Shown here: positions 51,001 to 60,857 of the stretch, in pieces
Position numbering within the stretch: position 1 is the stretch's first letter
Layout: every line of letters starts with the position of its first letter
Origin: Aculops lycopersici
Lineage: Eukaryota > Arthropoda > Arachnida > Trombidiformes > Eriophyidae
Direction: 5' to 3'
NCBI GenBank assembly: GCA_015350385.1
Contig: WNKI01000002.1
Span: forward strand, 21,312-85,311
Length of the DNA: 64,000 bases
Program-made: the position numbers and the translations under genes
Notes under the pieces: model-generated
Told to the model about the DNA's origin: nothing
Database searches by the model: none
Seen by the model: the letters and a program-made list of their open reading frames with translations, nothing else

Positions 51001-53185
51001 TTGTACCATCCACCCATTTCCGGCTTCATTCTGGCGCAAAGCAGTCTGCTTACCTTGTATATTTTATCGCTTAAACTCCTTGTTTCTTGCAGAGGAATTA
51101 CGTAGACATGTCGCCGCTGAAACTCAAATAGGTTTTGTGGAACCACCCGAAGGTTTTGAATGGCCGCCATTAAATTTTGGCTGGACCTTAAAGGATGTGG
51201 TCACAAATACAGACGAGGCTCAAGAGGAAGACGATAGCAGTAGCGGTAGTGTGACTGGATCGCCAACTGGAAGATTTGGCGAACAAGCCTCCTCATTGGG
51301 GAGGTTCGAGTGTCATCCTGTATCAATCCGGGAGCTATTTGTGCCCAACTGCCCACAAGTTGGAGGTAGCACCTATATAGAATCACTATGCAAGACCTTG
51401 GGTATCCAGAGCAGCGAAAGCGAGGACAAGATGTGTAGTGACATGGATACATGTGAGATCAATAGTTGCACAATAATTCAGAATTTAGATCAAGCTGTAG
51501 AGGCGGCACTTGTCTCGGACCCCAATATGTTCAAGGACGATGGAATTGAACCATTTGCTGTAGATGACTCGTTTGCAGATTTAGAAGTCCACCCAAACTT
51601 TGGCGAGCTATTACCGAATCGCGATGCAAATATTGAGTGGCCTGATGAGGAATGGAAGCAGATAAGATTTGACCCGACACAAGAGGAGATACAATCTGTT
51701 GGCCCTGGACCAAGTCTTATCTTGCAAGCTCTTACCATGTCCAATGCTAGCGACGGTATCAATTTGGAGCGTCTCGAAACAGTGGGCGACTCATTTCTCA
51801 AGTACTCAATCACCGCTTACTTATATTGCACTTACCCCACTATGCACGAGGGTAAATTATCCTTCCTCAGAAGTCTTGAGATTAGCAATGCCAACTTGTA
51901 CAATTTGGGCAAACAAAGAAATCTCGGTGAAATTATGTCGGCTACCAAATTTGAGCCAAATGACAATTGGTTGCCGCCTGGCTACACGGTGGCAAACAAC
52001 AAGAAGCGTGAAATAGATGAAGCTCTAGCCGAAGTTCCATATTACCTATTGGTGCAGCACTCGATTCCCGACAAGAGCATAGCCGATTGCGTGGAAGCTT
52101 TAATTGGCGCCTATCTAACATCATCAGGTTGTCGAGCTGCCCTATTGTTCATGCGTTGGCTTGGACTAGAGGTGATACCCAAGCAGGAGATAGAAGGTGA
52201 ATGGAGATGGTTAGACTTGCCACCCTCGCCTCTCATAGTCAAGGCTCCAGATTACGACGAACGATCCATAGTGTCGTCCAAAATGACCATAGGTGAGTTG
52301 CGTCAAAATGCAATCAATGAGTTGGAGCGTCATTATCATGCCAACAGTTTGGATAAATTTGAAAAGGAAATTGGTTACACATTCAAGGATAAAGCCTACC
52401 TGGTTCAAGCCTTCACTCACAACTCGTTCCACGAGAATCACGTCACAGATTGTCACCAGAGACTTGAGTTTTTGGGCGATGCCATTCTTGACTATCTCAT
52501 AACCAGATACTTGTTTGAGGATCCGCGCGGCCACTCGCCGGGTAAATTGACCGACCTCCGCTCGGCTCTTGTCAACAATACCTTTTTTGCATCGCTCGCG
52601 GTCAAGTATCAATTCCACAAGTACCTAAGGTATATATCGGACGAACTATCTCAGGTGATCGATGGATTTGTGAAGAAGTTTGGTCGAGGTTGTGATAGTA
52701 TAACAAAGGGCTACACTCTACTCATTAGCGAGGGCGAGAGTGAGTATGCTGAGGATATTGAGGTACCCAAGGCGCTAGGTGATGTATTTGAATCGGTCGC
52801 GGGCGCCATTTTCCTCGATAGTGGCTTGTCTCTAGATGAAGTTTGGCGAGTTTATTTTAGGATCATGAAACCGGAAATCGAATACTTCAGCCTAAATGTG
52901 CCCAAGTCGCCCATAAGAGAGCTACTCGAGAGCAAGCCACAGAATGTCCGCTTTAGTCCATCCGAGTTGGCTCCTGACCATAAGCATCGGGTAATTGCCG
53001 AGGTCTTTGGTTTGGGTCGTTTCACAGGCGTTGGTCGAAGCAAGCATAGCGCCAAATCAACGGCTGCCAAGCGAGCTCTACGAATGGTGTTGGTAAAGAA
53101 GCGGCAGCATGAGGAGCAGCAAAGATTAGGACACCAACAAGACCAGCAAGAACAATTAGAGGATTGTATTGCAATGGAGGAGTGA
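48008..53185 (+). CDS. Dcr-1: Dicer-1-type ribonuclease III, intronless
   Basis: 1725 residues in one exon from ATG 48008 (GCCACAATGG). Domains in order: helicase-like region about 20-560, dimerisation domain about 580-680 (SRLAAFTAAKILYESGEL), platform/PAZ about 770-1035, RNase IIIa about 1235-1390, RNase IIIb about 1455-1625 and a C-terminal dsRBD about 1637-1706 (KHSAKSTAAKRALRMV). Catalytic acids are present in both RNase III domains: Glu1257, Asp1261, Asp1360 and Glu1363 in IIIa (LERLETVGDSFLK; ADCVEALIGAYL); Glu1487, Asp1491, Asp1592 and Glu1595 in IIIb (QRLEFLGDAILD; GDVFESVAGAIFLD). The helicase is degenerate: the Walker A position reads AHEGTKS (47-53), without GKT, and motif II is DSAH (139-142). 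Loss of ATPase motifs is known in insect Dicer-1, the microRNA enzyme, and argues against a Dicer-2-type siRNA enzyme. It would cut pre-microRNA hairpins in the cytoplasm. Confidence 0.95.
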   Translation: MVPSGPTQQQLPPFRQTMKPSHQSSKSYQADLYEQIKRGGNHVISLAHEGTKSFLLLTAIRNLSHELHPKYGSRISVIIEPDAISASERQRILNDHTELIVTNLFQGYNINLAIGQVVILSMQDVQSIPMERVNLVIIDSAHLLLLQNSQLVLEIVQHFKGVQQLTFMCSLIHNNKELTPNDTLKLIRKLELIFDAKCETSCDLRSLNRHSPATEMEVQEFNKPAIDFLFDEIEYMTDYLFKQYCDFICDAELDNENNSQQASQESDEPRLEIDLNYDPDSALPRDKHPIFSQSKQLVLVRSCIADVLYATHCLGLWCAKKTLQLYLTEFSRSLNSEKPTGDIIASAITALNILYTKFEFMTSHQDRADIVLDKASAQLKTLLEAIKSRPPVNHSNPHAPICIVLVRRRVIAKVIALWLDKIASIFVDYSFIVPNYIVGSARKHRNRMAVDNFDLHHEASVRDFKFGNCNVLVSSAVSERCTDIPRCSLVVSFDLPSRFSDFIRAKGNCRFDCSKYLVMINKLLEPEGGEMLDSFVEMERLLNNGSKAVVTEVEETELLEQLEPIYGSFPPQGSKLPLTIRKSVLVIFRYCSKLPSDSFTKLVPDWNIVETNQDGKTVYYCEIRLPINSPVRQTIVGPVAPTKNIASRLAAFTAAKILYESGELDENMMPITKETMRIKNPPKRFKELNRPAGKPNGVKGTSVGSTKRRQYYQKRIAEVFSKSLVREGVPCNLYKFKMVLNCPIPDEQNRRGRRIIDPSETNRNYGIVCTTALPPVCSFPLFTRSGEVFISVELIRQNMVLTKEQVEHLRFFHHFTFSKVLKLEKYPIDYDSESPSTLLLAPVMDFISRVEIDWSFVDKIVERDRMSYVPTEEERRAFKFNEQNYIDAVVIPWYRLTDRQQFAYYVAEIRPDLTPSSPFPDAESGYETFKHYYKAKYDLDIYEPNQPILDVDHTSARLNLLTPRYVNRKGITLTSSTPKTRRESRENLIQKQLLIPELCTIHPFPASFWRKAVCLPCIFYRLNSLFLAEELRRHVAAETQIGFVEPPEGFEWPPLNFGWTLKDVVTNTDEAQEEDDSSSGSVTGSPTGRFGEQASSLGRFECHPVSIRELFVPNCPQVGGSTYIESLCKTLGIQSSESEDKMCSDMDTCEINSCTIIQNLDQAVEAALVSDPNMFKDDGIEPFAVDDSFADLEVHPNFGELLPNRDANIEWPDEEWKQIRFDPTQEEIQSVGPGPSLILQALTMSNASDGINLERLETVGDSFLKYSITAYLYCTYPTMHEGKLSFLRSLEISNANLYNLGKQRNLGEIMSATKFEPNDNWLPPGYTVANNKKREIDEALAEVPYYLLVQHSIPDKSIADCVEALIGAYLTSSGCRAALLFMRWLGLEVIPKQEIEGEWRWLDLPPSPLIVKAPDYDERSIVSSKMTIGELRQNAINELERHYHANSLDKFEKEIGYTFKDKAYLVQAFTHNSFHENHVTDCHQRLEFLGDAILDYLITRYLFEDPRGHSPGKLTDLRSALVNNTFFASLAVKYQFHKYLRYISDELSQVIDGFVKKFGRGCDSITKGYTLLISEGESEYAEDIEVPKALGDVFESVAGAIFLDSGLSLDEVWRVYFRIMKPEIEYFSLNVPKSPIRELLESKPQNVRFSPSELAPDHKHRVIAEVFGLGRFTGVGRSKHSAKSTAAKRALRMVLVKKRQHEEQQRLGHQQDQQEQLEDCIAMEE

Positions 53186-53340
53186 TAGATATAATTGACT
53201 AGGAAAGTTGAAACCATTCATCAATTTATATAGGGTTAATCTCTACATTCTAACAGGCGGCCTATCGGTGTAGCATTAGCTAGAAAAAGAGTTTGTATTA
53301 TTAATATAATTAACTTCCAATTAGTTTATGTAGATTGATA

Positions 53341-55278
53341 TCACAGATTCTCTATTATATCACATTCAATGGCATCCTGCTGTTGTTTGCTGGTCGCCGG
53401 TATTGCTTGTGCATGTTGTTCGCATTCGGGGCGATGGTGATGTGGATGGTGATGATGTATGTTTGCCTGCACCGCCACCACCTGTTGAGACTGCGGCGTT
53501 TGTTGTCTGTTTCCGATAAAGAAGGAGCTTGATCTTTCGGTCGACTCGGACCGACTTCCGTGCGAGGAGCAATCATGGTCCGAGTGATGGGGTGAACCCT
53601 CGGCGCCCGACCAACCGATCGAGTGGCTGAGACCCGAGCAGCTTGAGTGCGAGAGATCGCCGTAGGTGCCCGAGTGTGAGGCCAACGAGCAACAGGTGGA
53701 GCAAGACTGTAGGCTGCTCATATGGATCATGTCCGTGGACGAGTAGCTGACCTTGTTGTCGCCAGCATCGCACTTGTGGAAAGCACTACCTTCGCCGTGT
53801 TGGCTCTCGATTCCGTTACACGAACAGGTGGCCATAGAGTCGAAGCAACACTGACGCAAATTGCAACCGATTATTGGTTGGTGTTGGTGTTGGTGTTGGT
53901 GTTGGTGTTGGTGTTGATGGTGATGGTGCTGCTGCTGATTGTGACAAGCTTGCTTCTGCTTGACCGGCGACAACCTGTGGCTCTCGCTGATGCATAGTTC
54001 ATCCTGTGAGCCCAGATACTCGAGCATCGACATGGTTCTCGGCAATCGGCCGCCCAAGTTACCACCACTTAAGCTGCTCGAGCCCACAGGCGACGAGATG
54101 TTGGCCTGTCGATTGTAATTATGTTTGGTTGGCGGCGTAGTCGCCTGTTGACTCAATTGCATTCGCGTAAATTTGTCCCTCCTCTGACGCGCCGTTTGCT
54201 TCGAGCTTTGAATCTCGTCTCGAGTTGCCGCAAGATCTGGACATGAAGCTTGAGTTCCTTCAACCTGTTCACCATTGACACCGGTCATGGGCATATTGGT
54301 TTCGTTGCCCATGGAGCAATAGGACGAGTCAGTGGCCCTCTTGGGCGAGTTTGATGGATTCCTTGCGCCATTATTCACCTGTTTCGCCCGACCCGGCGTC
54401 TTGGGAATAATGTTTAGTCCATGTTTATTCCTGTTATCATCATCAATGTGATTATTACTTCCATTATTTCGACAGTGAACCAAAACTTCCGGTGAGTGTT
54501 TTGTGCAACTGGTTGCTGTTACATGGTCAAAATTTGAAGTTGTTGTGGCTTCCCGGGATGGAACTAGACGAGCAGATGAGGAGTAGTCTGTTGTGATGTC
54601 GGTAAAATTGTTATTACCACTACTCGTTGTGGTGTTGGTTGTGGTGATTTGGGTCGAGCTTGACATTAGCGACGAGTTGCGAGCATTCACCAGCTTGTTG
54701 TTTGCTTGTGTCATGTTAACCTCGTTCGTTGTCGACGGCTCACTTGGTATTGTGGGTAGGGCGCCAACAACAGGTTGTTGTTGTTGCTGCTGCTGCTGCT
54801 GCTGAATGTTGGTGGTGTCCTTCAAGATAGAAAACGAAACCCTGTCTCTAGTTGGCGGCCTGCTGGTCAGAGAGACTGTTGTTATGTTGGTGGTTGTGGT
54901 ATTGTTCAGGTTACCTGTGGATGTGCTTTGCATGGGCGCCAGTGTGGTACCTGTTGTGCTCGCGGTTGTATTCACCGCCTTCAGATACTGGCCCGATTGA
55001 ACCATGCTCTGAATCTTGCGGTACTTTGATGTTAGAGCCTCCAACTCGTACGTTTTCTCCTTCAACGTCGATCTCTGCTTCACGTTCTCGCTTAGCAAAA
55101 CCTTTATTCTCTCGTTCAAATCCATCCCATAGTTTTTAGTACCGATAATGTTTCCGTGGATATTGCGACAAGCCGCAGGTGCAACAATCGCGTCATCGTG
55201 ATAGTTTTTCTTGAAGGTCTTGAGAGTGGCGCGAACTCGGTGGTCGCCGGCGCGCGGATTCTGCTTGAGCTCAATAAG
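53341..55278 (-). CDS. GABA-B-R2: GABA-B-R2 last exon (coiled coil and long tail)
   Basis: 645 codons plus TGA at 53343-53341, beginning LIELKQNPRAGDHRVRATLK. A short coiled coil follows (NERIKVLLSENVKQR, then TYELEALTSKYRKIQ), then a low-complexity tail with Gln and His runs and Ser-rich blocks. Acceptor ATCACAG. Confidence 0.92.
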   Translation of the reverse strand, partial: LIELKQNPRAGDHRVRATLKTFKKNYHDDAIVAPAACRNIHGNIIGTKNYGMDLNERIKVLLSENVKQRSTLKEKTYELEALTSKYRKIQSMVQSGQYLKAVNTTASTTGTTLAPMQSTSTGNLNNTTTTNITTVSLTSRPPTRDRVSFSILKDTTNIQQQQQQQQQQPVVGALPTIPSEPSTTNEVNMTQANNKLVNARNSSLMSSSTQITTTNTTTSSGNNNFTDITTDYSSSARLVPSREATTTSNFDHVTATSCTKHSPEVLVHCRNNGSNNHIDDDNRNKHGLNIIPKTPGRAKQVNNGARNPSNSPKRATDSSYCSMGNETNMPMTGVNGEQVEGTQASCPDLAATRDEIQSSKQTARQRRDKFTRMQLSQQATTPPTKHNYNRQANISSPVGSSSLSGGNLGGRLPRTMSMLEYLGSQDELCISESHRLSPVKQKQACHNQQQHHHHQHQHQHQHQHQHQPIIGCNLRQCCFDSMATCSCNGIESQHGEGSAFHKCDAGDNKVSYSSTDMIHMSSLQSCSTCCSLASHSGTYGDLSHSSCSGLSHSIGWSGAEGSPHHSDHDCSSHGSRSESTERSSSFFIGNRQQTPQSQQVVAVQANIHHHHPHHHRPECEQHAQAIPATSKQQQDAIECDIIENL

Positions 55279-58200
55279 CTGTGATTTTTAGAGCGGAAGG
55301 ATTGGTTATTATTAGATTCCAACTCTCGAAGGTTTACTAACGATTCCATCAGATCACACCGAGACTTACCATTCGAACTTTAGGCACAAACACCAGGCAC
55401 AGTGTGGTTGTGGAGCAAAATATGATAAAGATGGAGATGATCACAAAGGAGGCATCCTGTTGGTCGCGCAACACGAACGATAAACTGGCGCCGATGACGC
55501 ACATAATGACCACATTGTAAACCTAGTTATTATAAGAGTAATTAGTCGTGCGGAGAGGGTTAATTAATCAGACTCTCTTTAAATCACTAGAAATCAAACA
55601 ACATGCTTTGAGGGATTAAAAACGAAACTCACCGAAAGGCCAATGTACTTGGAGTCGTTTAGAGCCGGAATGCTAACGTGTCGGGTCTCCCAAGCCAAGA
55701 AACAGCCAAATGCCATTAGCAATCCTTTGTAAACATAAATGACACTTAAAAACACTGTCATCCGCTTGCTCTGACAATGCTCCATCTCTGGCACTATGAT
55801 TATATCCTCGTTGTCCAAATCTTGAATACTAGTTCCATTGTTGGTTTCCCGATAAAATGGATCAAAGTATTGCCATACAACGAGAATGCAAATATCAAAG
55901 GTGAGCAATATAAACACAACCATAAATAATTTGTAATCCTTGATCACTTTTTTGTGCAACTTAATATTGGTAAAAATTGAGTGGACCCGAAAGGTTTTGC
56001 TAAACATGGAGCCGAAGGCCAGAGTAAAGCCGGCCATTAAAACCCAGGCACGAGCATTGCAAATGTAGGGAAAGTTATATTCACTAGTGAGTCCTGAATC
56101 TAATCCTAGAATTATCACACTTGTGTAGGTGAGAATGCAGCCAATAATAATGAGGTTGTTCAAATATGGACTTGACATCTTGATGTACCTGTGGGTTTAG
56201 TTCCATATTGTTGTGTGATAGTTATAAAGGAGTTGAATGTTAGAATTAGATCCTGCCTGCTGTCTAAACCTAATCTTTCAATCAAGTTTGCCCCTTACCT
56301 TTGATTTCGGAAGCGTATGTTGATGAATAGAAAGACAAAGGCTAAAACTATACCAAATAAAGCCAGTATTGAGATGATGACAAACAGGATTCTGTTGATA
56401 CGGAACGGAGTTACCCTTTGAATGGTGTAGTCAATTGGCGGCGAATGGCCTCGCCAAAAGATGGGAAATCCAACTTTGAGGTCCAGTTGATCCTCGAGTG
56501 CATCGTAGCTTCCAATGATAACCTCGTTCATGTCGCGAAAAGCTTGAAATTGAGCAAAGGATATGAGACCTGGCCGCTCGTTTTTGTGAAAACTAACGGT
56601 TCCGGTTACGCCACTAAATCGGGTTCTATTCAAAGCGTCCTGAATGAGCTTCACCCAAATTGGCTTGTGATAATCAAAGTCGAGTAGCGACTCGACGCCC
56701 TCGAGTTCTTGGCGCAACTTAACCTTACCAGCTCGCGCTAAACGATTGTAAAGTTTCAACTGGTTGTCGACTCGTTTTAGTGCCAATGCAATGGCCCAAA
56801 TTCCATCGTAAACATAACCATAGAACTTGTTCTCCTCGGTGGCCACATTCATTTCCCTAGCTCTTCTCTTGTAGGCATCAGAATACTCGTGCGCCATCTA
56901 TATAATAATACATTTGATTAAAATTAGTATTGATTTAAGAAAATAATCTAGAAATAATAACAATCAGATTTCAGGTGGCTCAACTCACCATTCCGGAAAC
57001 TGTGCGCTGCTGCGACCGAGTCACGGGCGTTATATCCGTTATTATATAACCATCCATCGCAATTAGCAACTCCTGTTTGCTGCAACTCGATCCGTAGGCT
57101 TCGTAATGTTGCCAGAGTTTGTACTCGCTAAAGCCCGTTAGAAGCCACTGGTACTTCCGGCCAGTCATTTTCTCGCGGTAGGCCTCGCAAAAGAGCAACA
57201 GTGCCCATTGTTCGTCAAAGTTCCCCAAGATAATGCGCACATCCTTCTCCTATTGAGTGATTTTCATGCCAAAAAACAATTGTCAGTCGGTCTGTTGGAT
57301 GAAATTTTTTTGAAGATCGTACAAAAATAAGTATGATGTACGCAAATAACCTTTACTCACCTTGAGCTTGCGCAACTCATCGCCTAGATCACGGTTCTGA
57401 AGACCATCCACCGAACCTGGCAAACTGACTGATTGTTTTATCACAATTTTGTATCGCTCCAAATCAGTTAGCAGCTTGCTGTGGGGCTGTAGGTTGTTTT
57501 AGTTTTTGGTTTTGTTTTTGATGGAGAGAAGAAGAGTCAGCTCAGGTTAGTGTTTGAGGTAGCGATAGAGGGAGTGGCGAGGCTGCTATTGCAAAGACTA
57601 GTCTAATTTGCATGTTCTTTCTCCTGTTGGCAAATCGACTCGAAGGAACGAAAATTCCTCTGGATTTAGCAGCTGAGAAAGTAGAATAGAAAGCGAGAGT
57701 GATCGGCGCAATTAGTTGATAATCAGAGATTACCTGTCGCTGCACAGGTAGTCGTCCTCAATTTCAGTGTGGAATTCAATCACGCCTTTGTCTTTTTTGG
57801 CTCGCGAATCAAATTAGAATGTCGTCATTGATCTCGAGGATTCAGCTAGATTTCTAGCTAACTTATATCCGGTGGCCCAGCTATTCAGCTGGGTTGGTAT
57901 CAATAGATTTAGTCGATGGCTTAGCTTAGTGGCCTGTCTTCTAAGTCTAAGTTGTCGCTAGGCGCGTTTAGTTTATTATTTGGAATGAATTCATCCAGTT
58001 AGTAGGAGAGCCAAAGTGAGACGATTGAAGACGGGGCGAGAGATAAAGAAAGTCTCTCGTTTTTTCGCTCCTCTAGCCACCAAACAAATCGGCCACAAAT
58101 CACTCGAGCACTACAGCTAATAATCGGCAATTTGCTATCCTGCCGCTAGTGGCAGTTATTTGGTTCAAGCCTGGGATTGGCTCTCGCTACCTGAGCCGAA

Positions 58201-58565
58201 ATTTCGGTCGGTTGGTCTCTTGCTTTGGGCCGCCCTTCCGCCACCGAGTAGCAACTAAACGGAAACTCGGCTTGGATCTCAGTTGGCCAAGCGTTCAAAA
58301 TTTTTCAGTTACCACCAATAGTGTTGGCGAGTATAATACTAGAAAAGCAACAAACAGAGCTGAGGAGATTCCTGTGGCAACCCCCATAAAGAGGCGAGCT
58401 TTAGTTTACCCAAAGAGATTCTCGCTGTGCACTAAACTCGCAACTAAAAAGTTTGTTGCTCTTAGAGGCGAAGCTTGGCCTTGGGCAGCTGCCCCCCTTT
58501 CTCTCTTGAGGGAGAATCTCTTAAGGAAACCAAGAAGGTAAAGGGGGTCGATTTGCGGGTTCAAA

Positions 58566-58597
<32 letters not shown>

Positions 58598-60857
58598 CGG
58601 AAGCGAGTGTTTGTCGGCTAGACGAGAATGGGGCGACGGGAAAACAAAAGTGTGGCTTGAGAGTTTGCCGCTCAAAATGTAGAGGCAGCCGCAACCTAAT
58701 TGCCGCCGGCGGCTCAGAGTTTGAGCTGAAAGCAATTCCTTTGTATTGGTCTTTACGTTGGTTGGTTGGTATCCAAGTTGCGAAGCTGAGACAACAAAGT
58801 GGCAGTGGTACTCGGAGTTTTGGTTCTAGTTTTAGAGGCTTGTGATACAGCCGCAACCGCCGCCTATGCCGCTGCCACTGCTATCGGGAGATTAGGAGAC
58901 CAGGATGACAGGCGGCACACTGATTCGGCGAAGTGGCATCGAGTGGGCGTCTGAAGTTTTCTCGCTTGGTTATCAAATTGATATTTATCTGCGAAAGAAG
59001 AAGAAGAAGAAGAAGTAGAAGAAGGGAAAGGGGAAGTTGGTTTTGGTTTTGGTGATAGGAGCAGAGGACACTTTGGCAAGGCGGCGAGCGACGCTTAGCT
59101 AGTAGAGTTTTGAGTCGCCCTCTTTGACATCGAGATTGAAACTGAAGCGTAGAGTGAAACTAAAAGTGAGTGTGAGCAGAGCGAAGCTGAGGTCGCCGGC
59201 GGAGCCGGAAGTTAACCGAGGGACAAGTTTCATAAACTCGCTGGTCGATTCCAGCAGTGTGATCGAGTTTCAATTTGAGAGAGAAGAGAAGAGGAAAGAG
59301 CAAAGCCTCAAATTGAGAGCCAAGTGGCATGGAGGAGCTCAGCAAATTAAAGGGAGAGTTCAGGCGGTTGGTTTGCGCGTTCGCTATGATTCAGTTCGGT
59401 TCGGTTTGGTTCGGTTCGGTTCGGTTCGGTTCGGTTCGGTTCGGTTCGGTTCGGTTCGGTTCGGTTCGGTTCGGTTCGGTTCGGTTCGGTTCGGTTCGGT
59501 TCGGTTCGATTCGGTTGGCTTGATTAAAGCCAAGAGACGACAAGTGGCCTCGCTGTTAGGTAACTTGGCAGCGGCAGCGGCAGTGGTGGTCACGGTGGCA
59601 GCAGTACCTCTAGCACCGCCGCCGCCACTACCTAAACACCACCATTAGGAGGTGAAGCGCCAATAGATTTGGGAGCGAAGTGAGCTGCGCACTCGGTGTC
59701 CCATTCACCGAAAACTTTGAGGCCACCAAATTTCTCTTCTCTCCATTGAGCACAATGAAATGCTAGTAGTTGCTGCAATTTCGCTGTCCCACCAATCCAA
59801 TGAGCACCGATTTCAGGAGAACTAGAGATGGAGAGTCGATGTCCCTCTCATAAGTTTGCACTGTTTGCTTGCTCTTTTTGTTGGCAGGCTCGCCACTGAA
59901 CTCTGTTGTAATTGTGTGTCTCGGTCGAGGACTCGAACTCGAACGCAAACGATGAGATTTTCTCGCGCGTTTAGTAGCCGCCGTTGTGGTAGTCATCGTC
60001 ATCGTCATCGCCCTCGTTGCACCGAGGAACTCGGCCAGATAAACGAAAAAGGGAAACGAGGAGGCCAGATGGGAATCAATGTAAGCGGATTCCTAAATCG
60101 ACTCGCAAGTTTGCTGGTCGCCGCAACTAGCCAAAGTTAAAACCTAAAGCAAACACTACTTACCAGACTGTAACGAGGTAAATTTTGATATATGGTTCCA
60201 ACTCGCGTCCAATTAAAGTGGCGAATGAAGGGAATTCGCGCTAAACTAAGCGCATTTTCTGAGGGAACCACGCGGAAAAAGTTGGGATAGTTTTCGATTG
60301 TGTAGATGGGATCCGTGTCGGCGTATGAGATCTGGTTTGCATTGTTGTTGTTGTCGTCGTCGTATTTTGTGCATTGGAATTAGAGTTGAGCAGCTATCAG
60401 GTTAGAGAGAGTTTTTTTTCCAAGAGTTTCTCTTGGCCACCACCGCTACCAAGTTGTTCAATTTACCTGAGCAACCGGCTAAAGTGGTGCCACCGACTAT
60501 TACAGAAAGTTTGCTCAATGGCTAAGTGGCGACGACGCTGCTAAATTTGTGCATATGCTCCATTTGCTGGCCCCTCCATTTGAGGCACCAAAGTGGAGCT
60601 GTTGTTGTTTCAGTCAACTAACAAAAACTATCGAGAGCAGCCAGCTGAAAGGTTTAACACCTCAAGTTGGTGCGCCGCCACTTCTGTTTATAAGAAAATA
60701 GCTTGCAACGACCATTTACCTGGATTAAATCGAAAAAATACGACGCCTTCGCTATGGGATCCGTACTAACTCTACACGCGTCCCCATAGAGCAGCATCTT
60801 CTTTGGCTCCTCGTAGACCATATCGAAAAACTGCTTCAGGCTTATGGTTGCGTTGCA
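53341..60857 (-). CDS. GABA-B-R2: GABA-B receptor subunit 2 (8 exons visible, 5' partial)
   Basis: Eight minus-strand exons join in phase: 60857-60720, 60331-60164, 57486-57361, 57249-56989, 56897-56299, 56188-55633, 55522-55370 and 55278-53341, a total of 3939 bp or 1312 residues plus stop. The Venus-flytrap ligand-binding region includes IENYPNFFRVVPSENAL, KDVRIILGNFDEQ and ENKFYGYVYDGIWAIAL. Membrane and loop segments include KMSSPYLNNLIIIGC, CFLAWETRHVSIPALNDSKY and CSTTTLCLVFVPKV. The loop SIPALNDSKYIG is typical of GABBR2, not GABBR1. After TM7 comes a coiled coil (LNERIKVLLSEN and following) for pairing with subunit 1. The tail, about 640 residues, is Thr/Ser/Asn/His-rich and far longer than in vertebrates. 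Subunit 2 couples the heterodimer to Gi/o. The signal peptide and first lobe-1 residues were not found, so upstream exons probably lie beyond 64000. The stop is 155 bp from the Dicer stop (convergent). Confidence 0.93.
54776..54802 (-). repeat. CAG/CAA array coding poly-Gln in the receptor tail
   Basis: About nine CAG/CAA codons on the minus strand within the last GABA-B-R2 exon, a likely length-variable site. Confidence 0.85.
55370..55522 (-). CDS. GABA-B-R2: GABA-B-R2 exon (TM6 and TM7)
   Basis: 51 codons, phase 0: VYNVVIMCVIGASLSFVLRD and CSTTTLCLVFVPKVRM. Acceptor CTAG, donor GTAAGT. No long reading frame of its own, so it is easily missed. Confidence 0.93.
55633..56188 (-). CDS. GABA-B-R2: GABA-B-R2 exon (TM2 to TM5)
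   Basis: 556 bp beginning YIKMSSPYLNNLIIIGC and ending ALNDSKYIGLS. It carries the conserved loop Cys residues (YICNARAW; EMEHCQSKRM). Donor GTGAGT. Confidence 0.95.
56299..56897 (-). CDS. GABA-B-R2: GABA-B-R2 exon (lobe end and TM1)
   Basis: 599 bp. It covers MAHEYSDAYKRR, GVTGTVSFHKNERPGLISF and TM1 (ILALFGIVLAFVFLFINIRF), ending RNQ with a split Arg codon (phase 2). Confidence 0.92.
56989..57249 (-). CDS. GABA-B-R2: GABA-B-R2 exon (lobe 2)
   Basis: 87 codons, phase 0: EKDVRIILGNFDEQWALLLF, GRKYQWLLTGFSEYKLW and RTVSGM. Acceptor AATAG, donor GTGAGT. Confidence 0.92.
57361..57486 (-). CDS. GABA-B-R2: GABA-B-R2 exon (lobe 2)
   Basis: 42 codons, phase 0: PHSKLLTDLERYKIVIKQSV through GDELRKLK. 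Acceptor CTACAG, donor GTGAGT. Continuity is supported by phase and by the conserved KxxDVRIILG that follows. Confidence 0.85.
57487..60163 (-). other. GABA-B-R2 intron
   Basis: 2.7 kb. It contains AG repeats near 58570-58595, AAG repeats near 59003-59025 and the GGTTC array at 59394-59515. No further gene was supported. Confidence 0.75.
59394..59515 (+). repeat. (GGTTC)n pentanucleotide array
   Basis: About 24 units, nearly perfect, with variants at the edges (TTTGG, GATTC). A period of five opens all frames on one strand, producing artificial FGSVR and RTEPN repeats. Confidence 0.95.
60164..60331 (-). CDS. GABA-B-R2: GABA-B-R2 exon (lobe 1/2)
   Basis: 56 codons, phase 0: ISYADTDPIYTIENYP, FFRVVPSENAL and FIRHFNWTRVGTIYQ. 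Acceptor ACCAG, donor GTAAGT. Confidence 0.9.
60332..60719 (-). other. GABA-B-R2 intron
   Basis: 388 bp between two lobe 1 exons. It has a short GTT run near the acceptor. Nothing else was seen. Confidence 0.8.
60720..60857 (-). CDS. GABA-B-R2: GABA-B-R2 exon (lobe 1)
   Basis: 46 codons, phase 0 at both ends, starting CNATISLKQFFDMVY and ending AKASYFFDLIQ. It matches the GABBR2 stretch from CDNAKGLKAFYD to WNLVQ. Acceptor AAACAG, donor GTAAAT. This is the most 5' exon I could place. Confidence 0.87.

Noticed and set aside
59124..59648. 174-codon frame with RFGSV repeats
   Set aside because: Produced by the GGTTC pentamer array inside a GABA-B-R2 intron.
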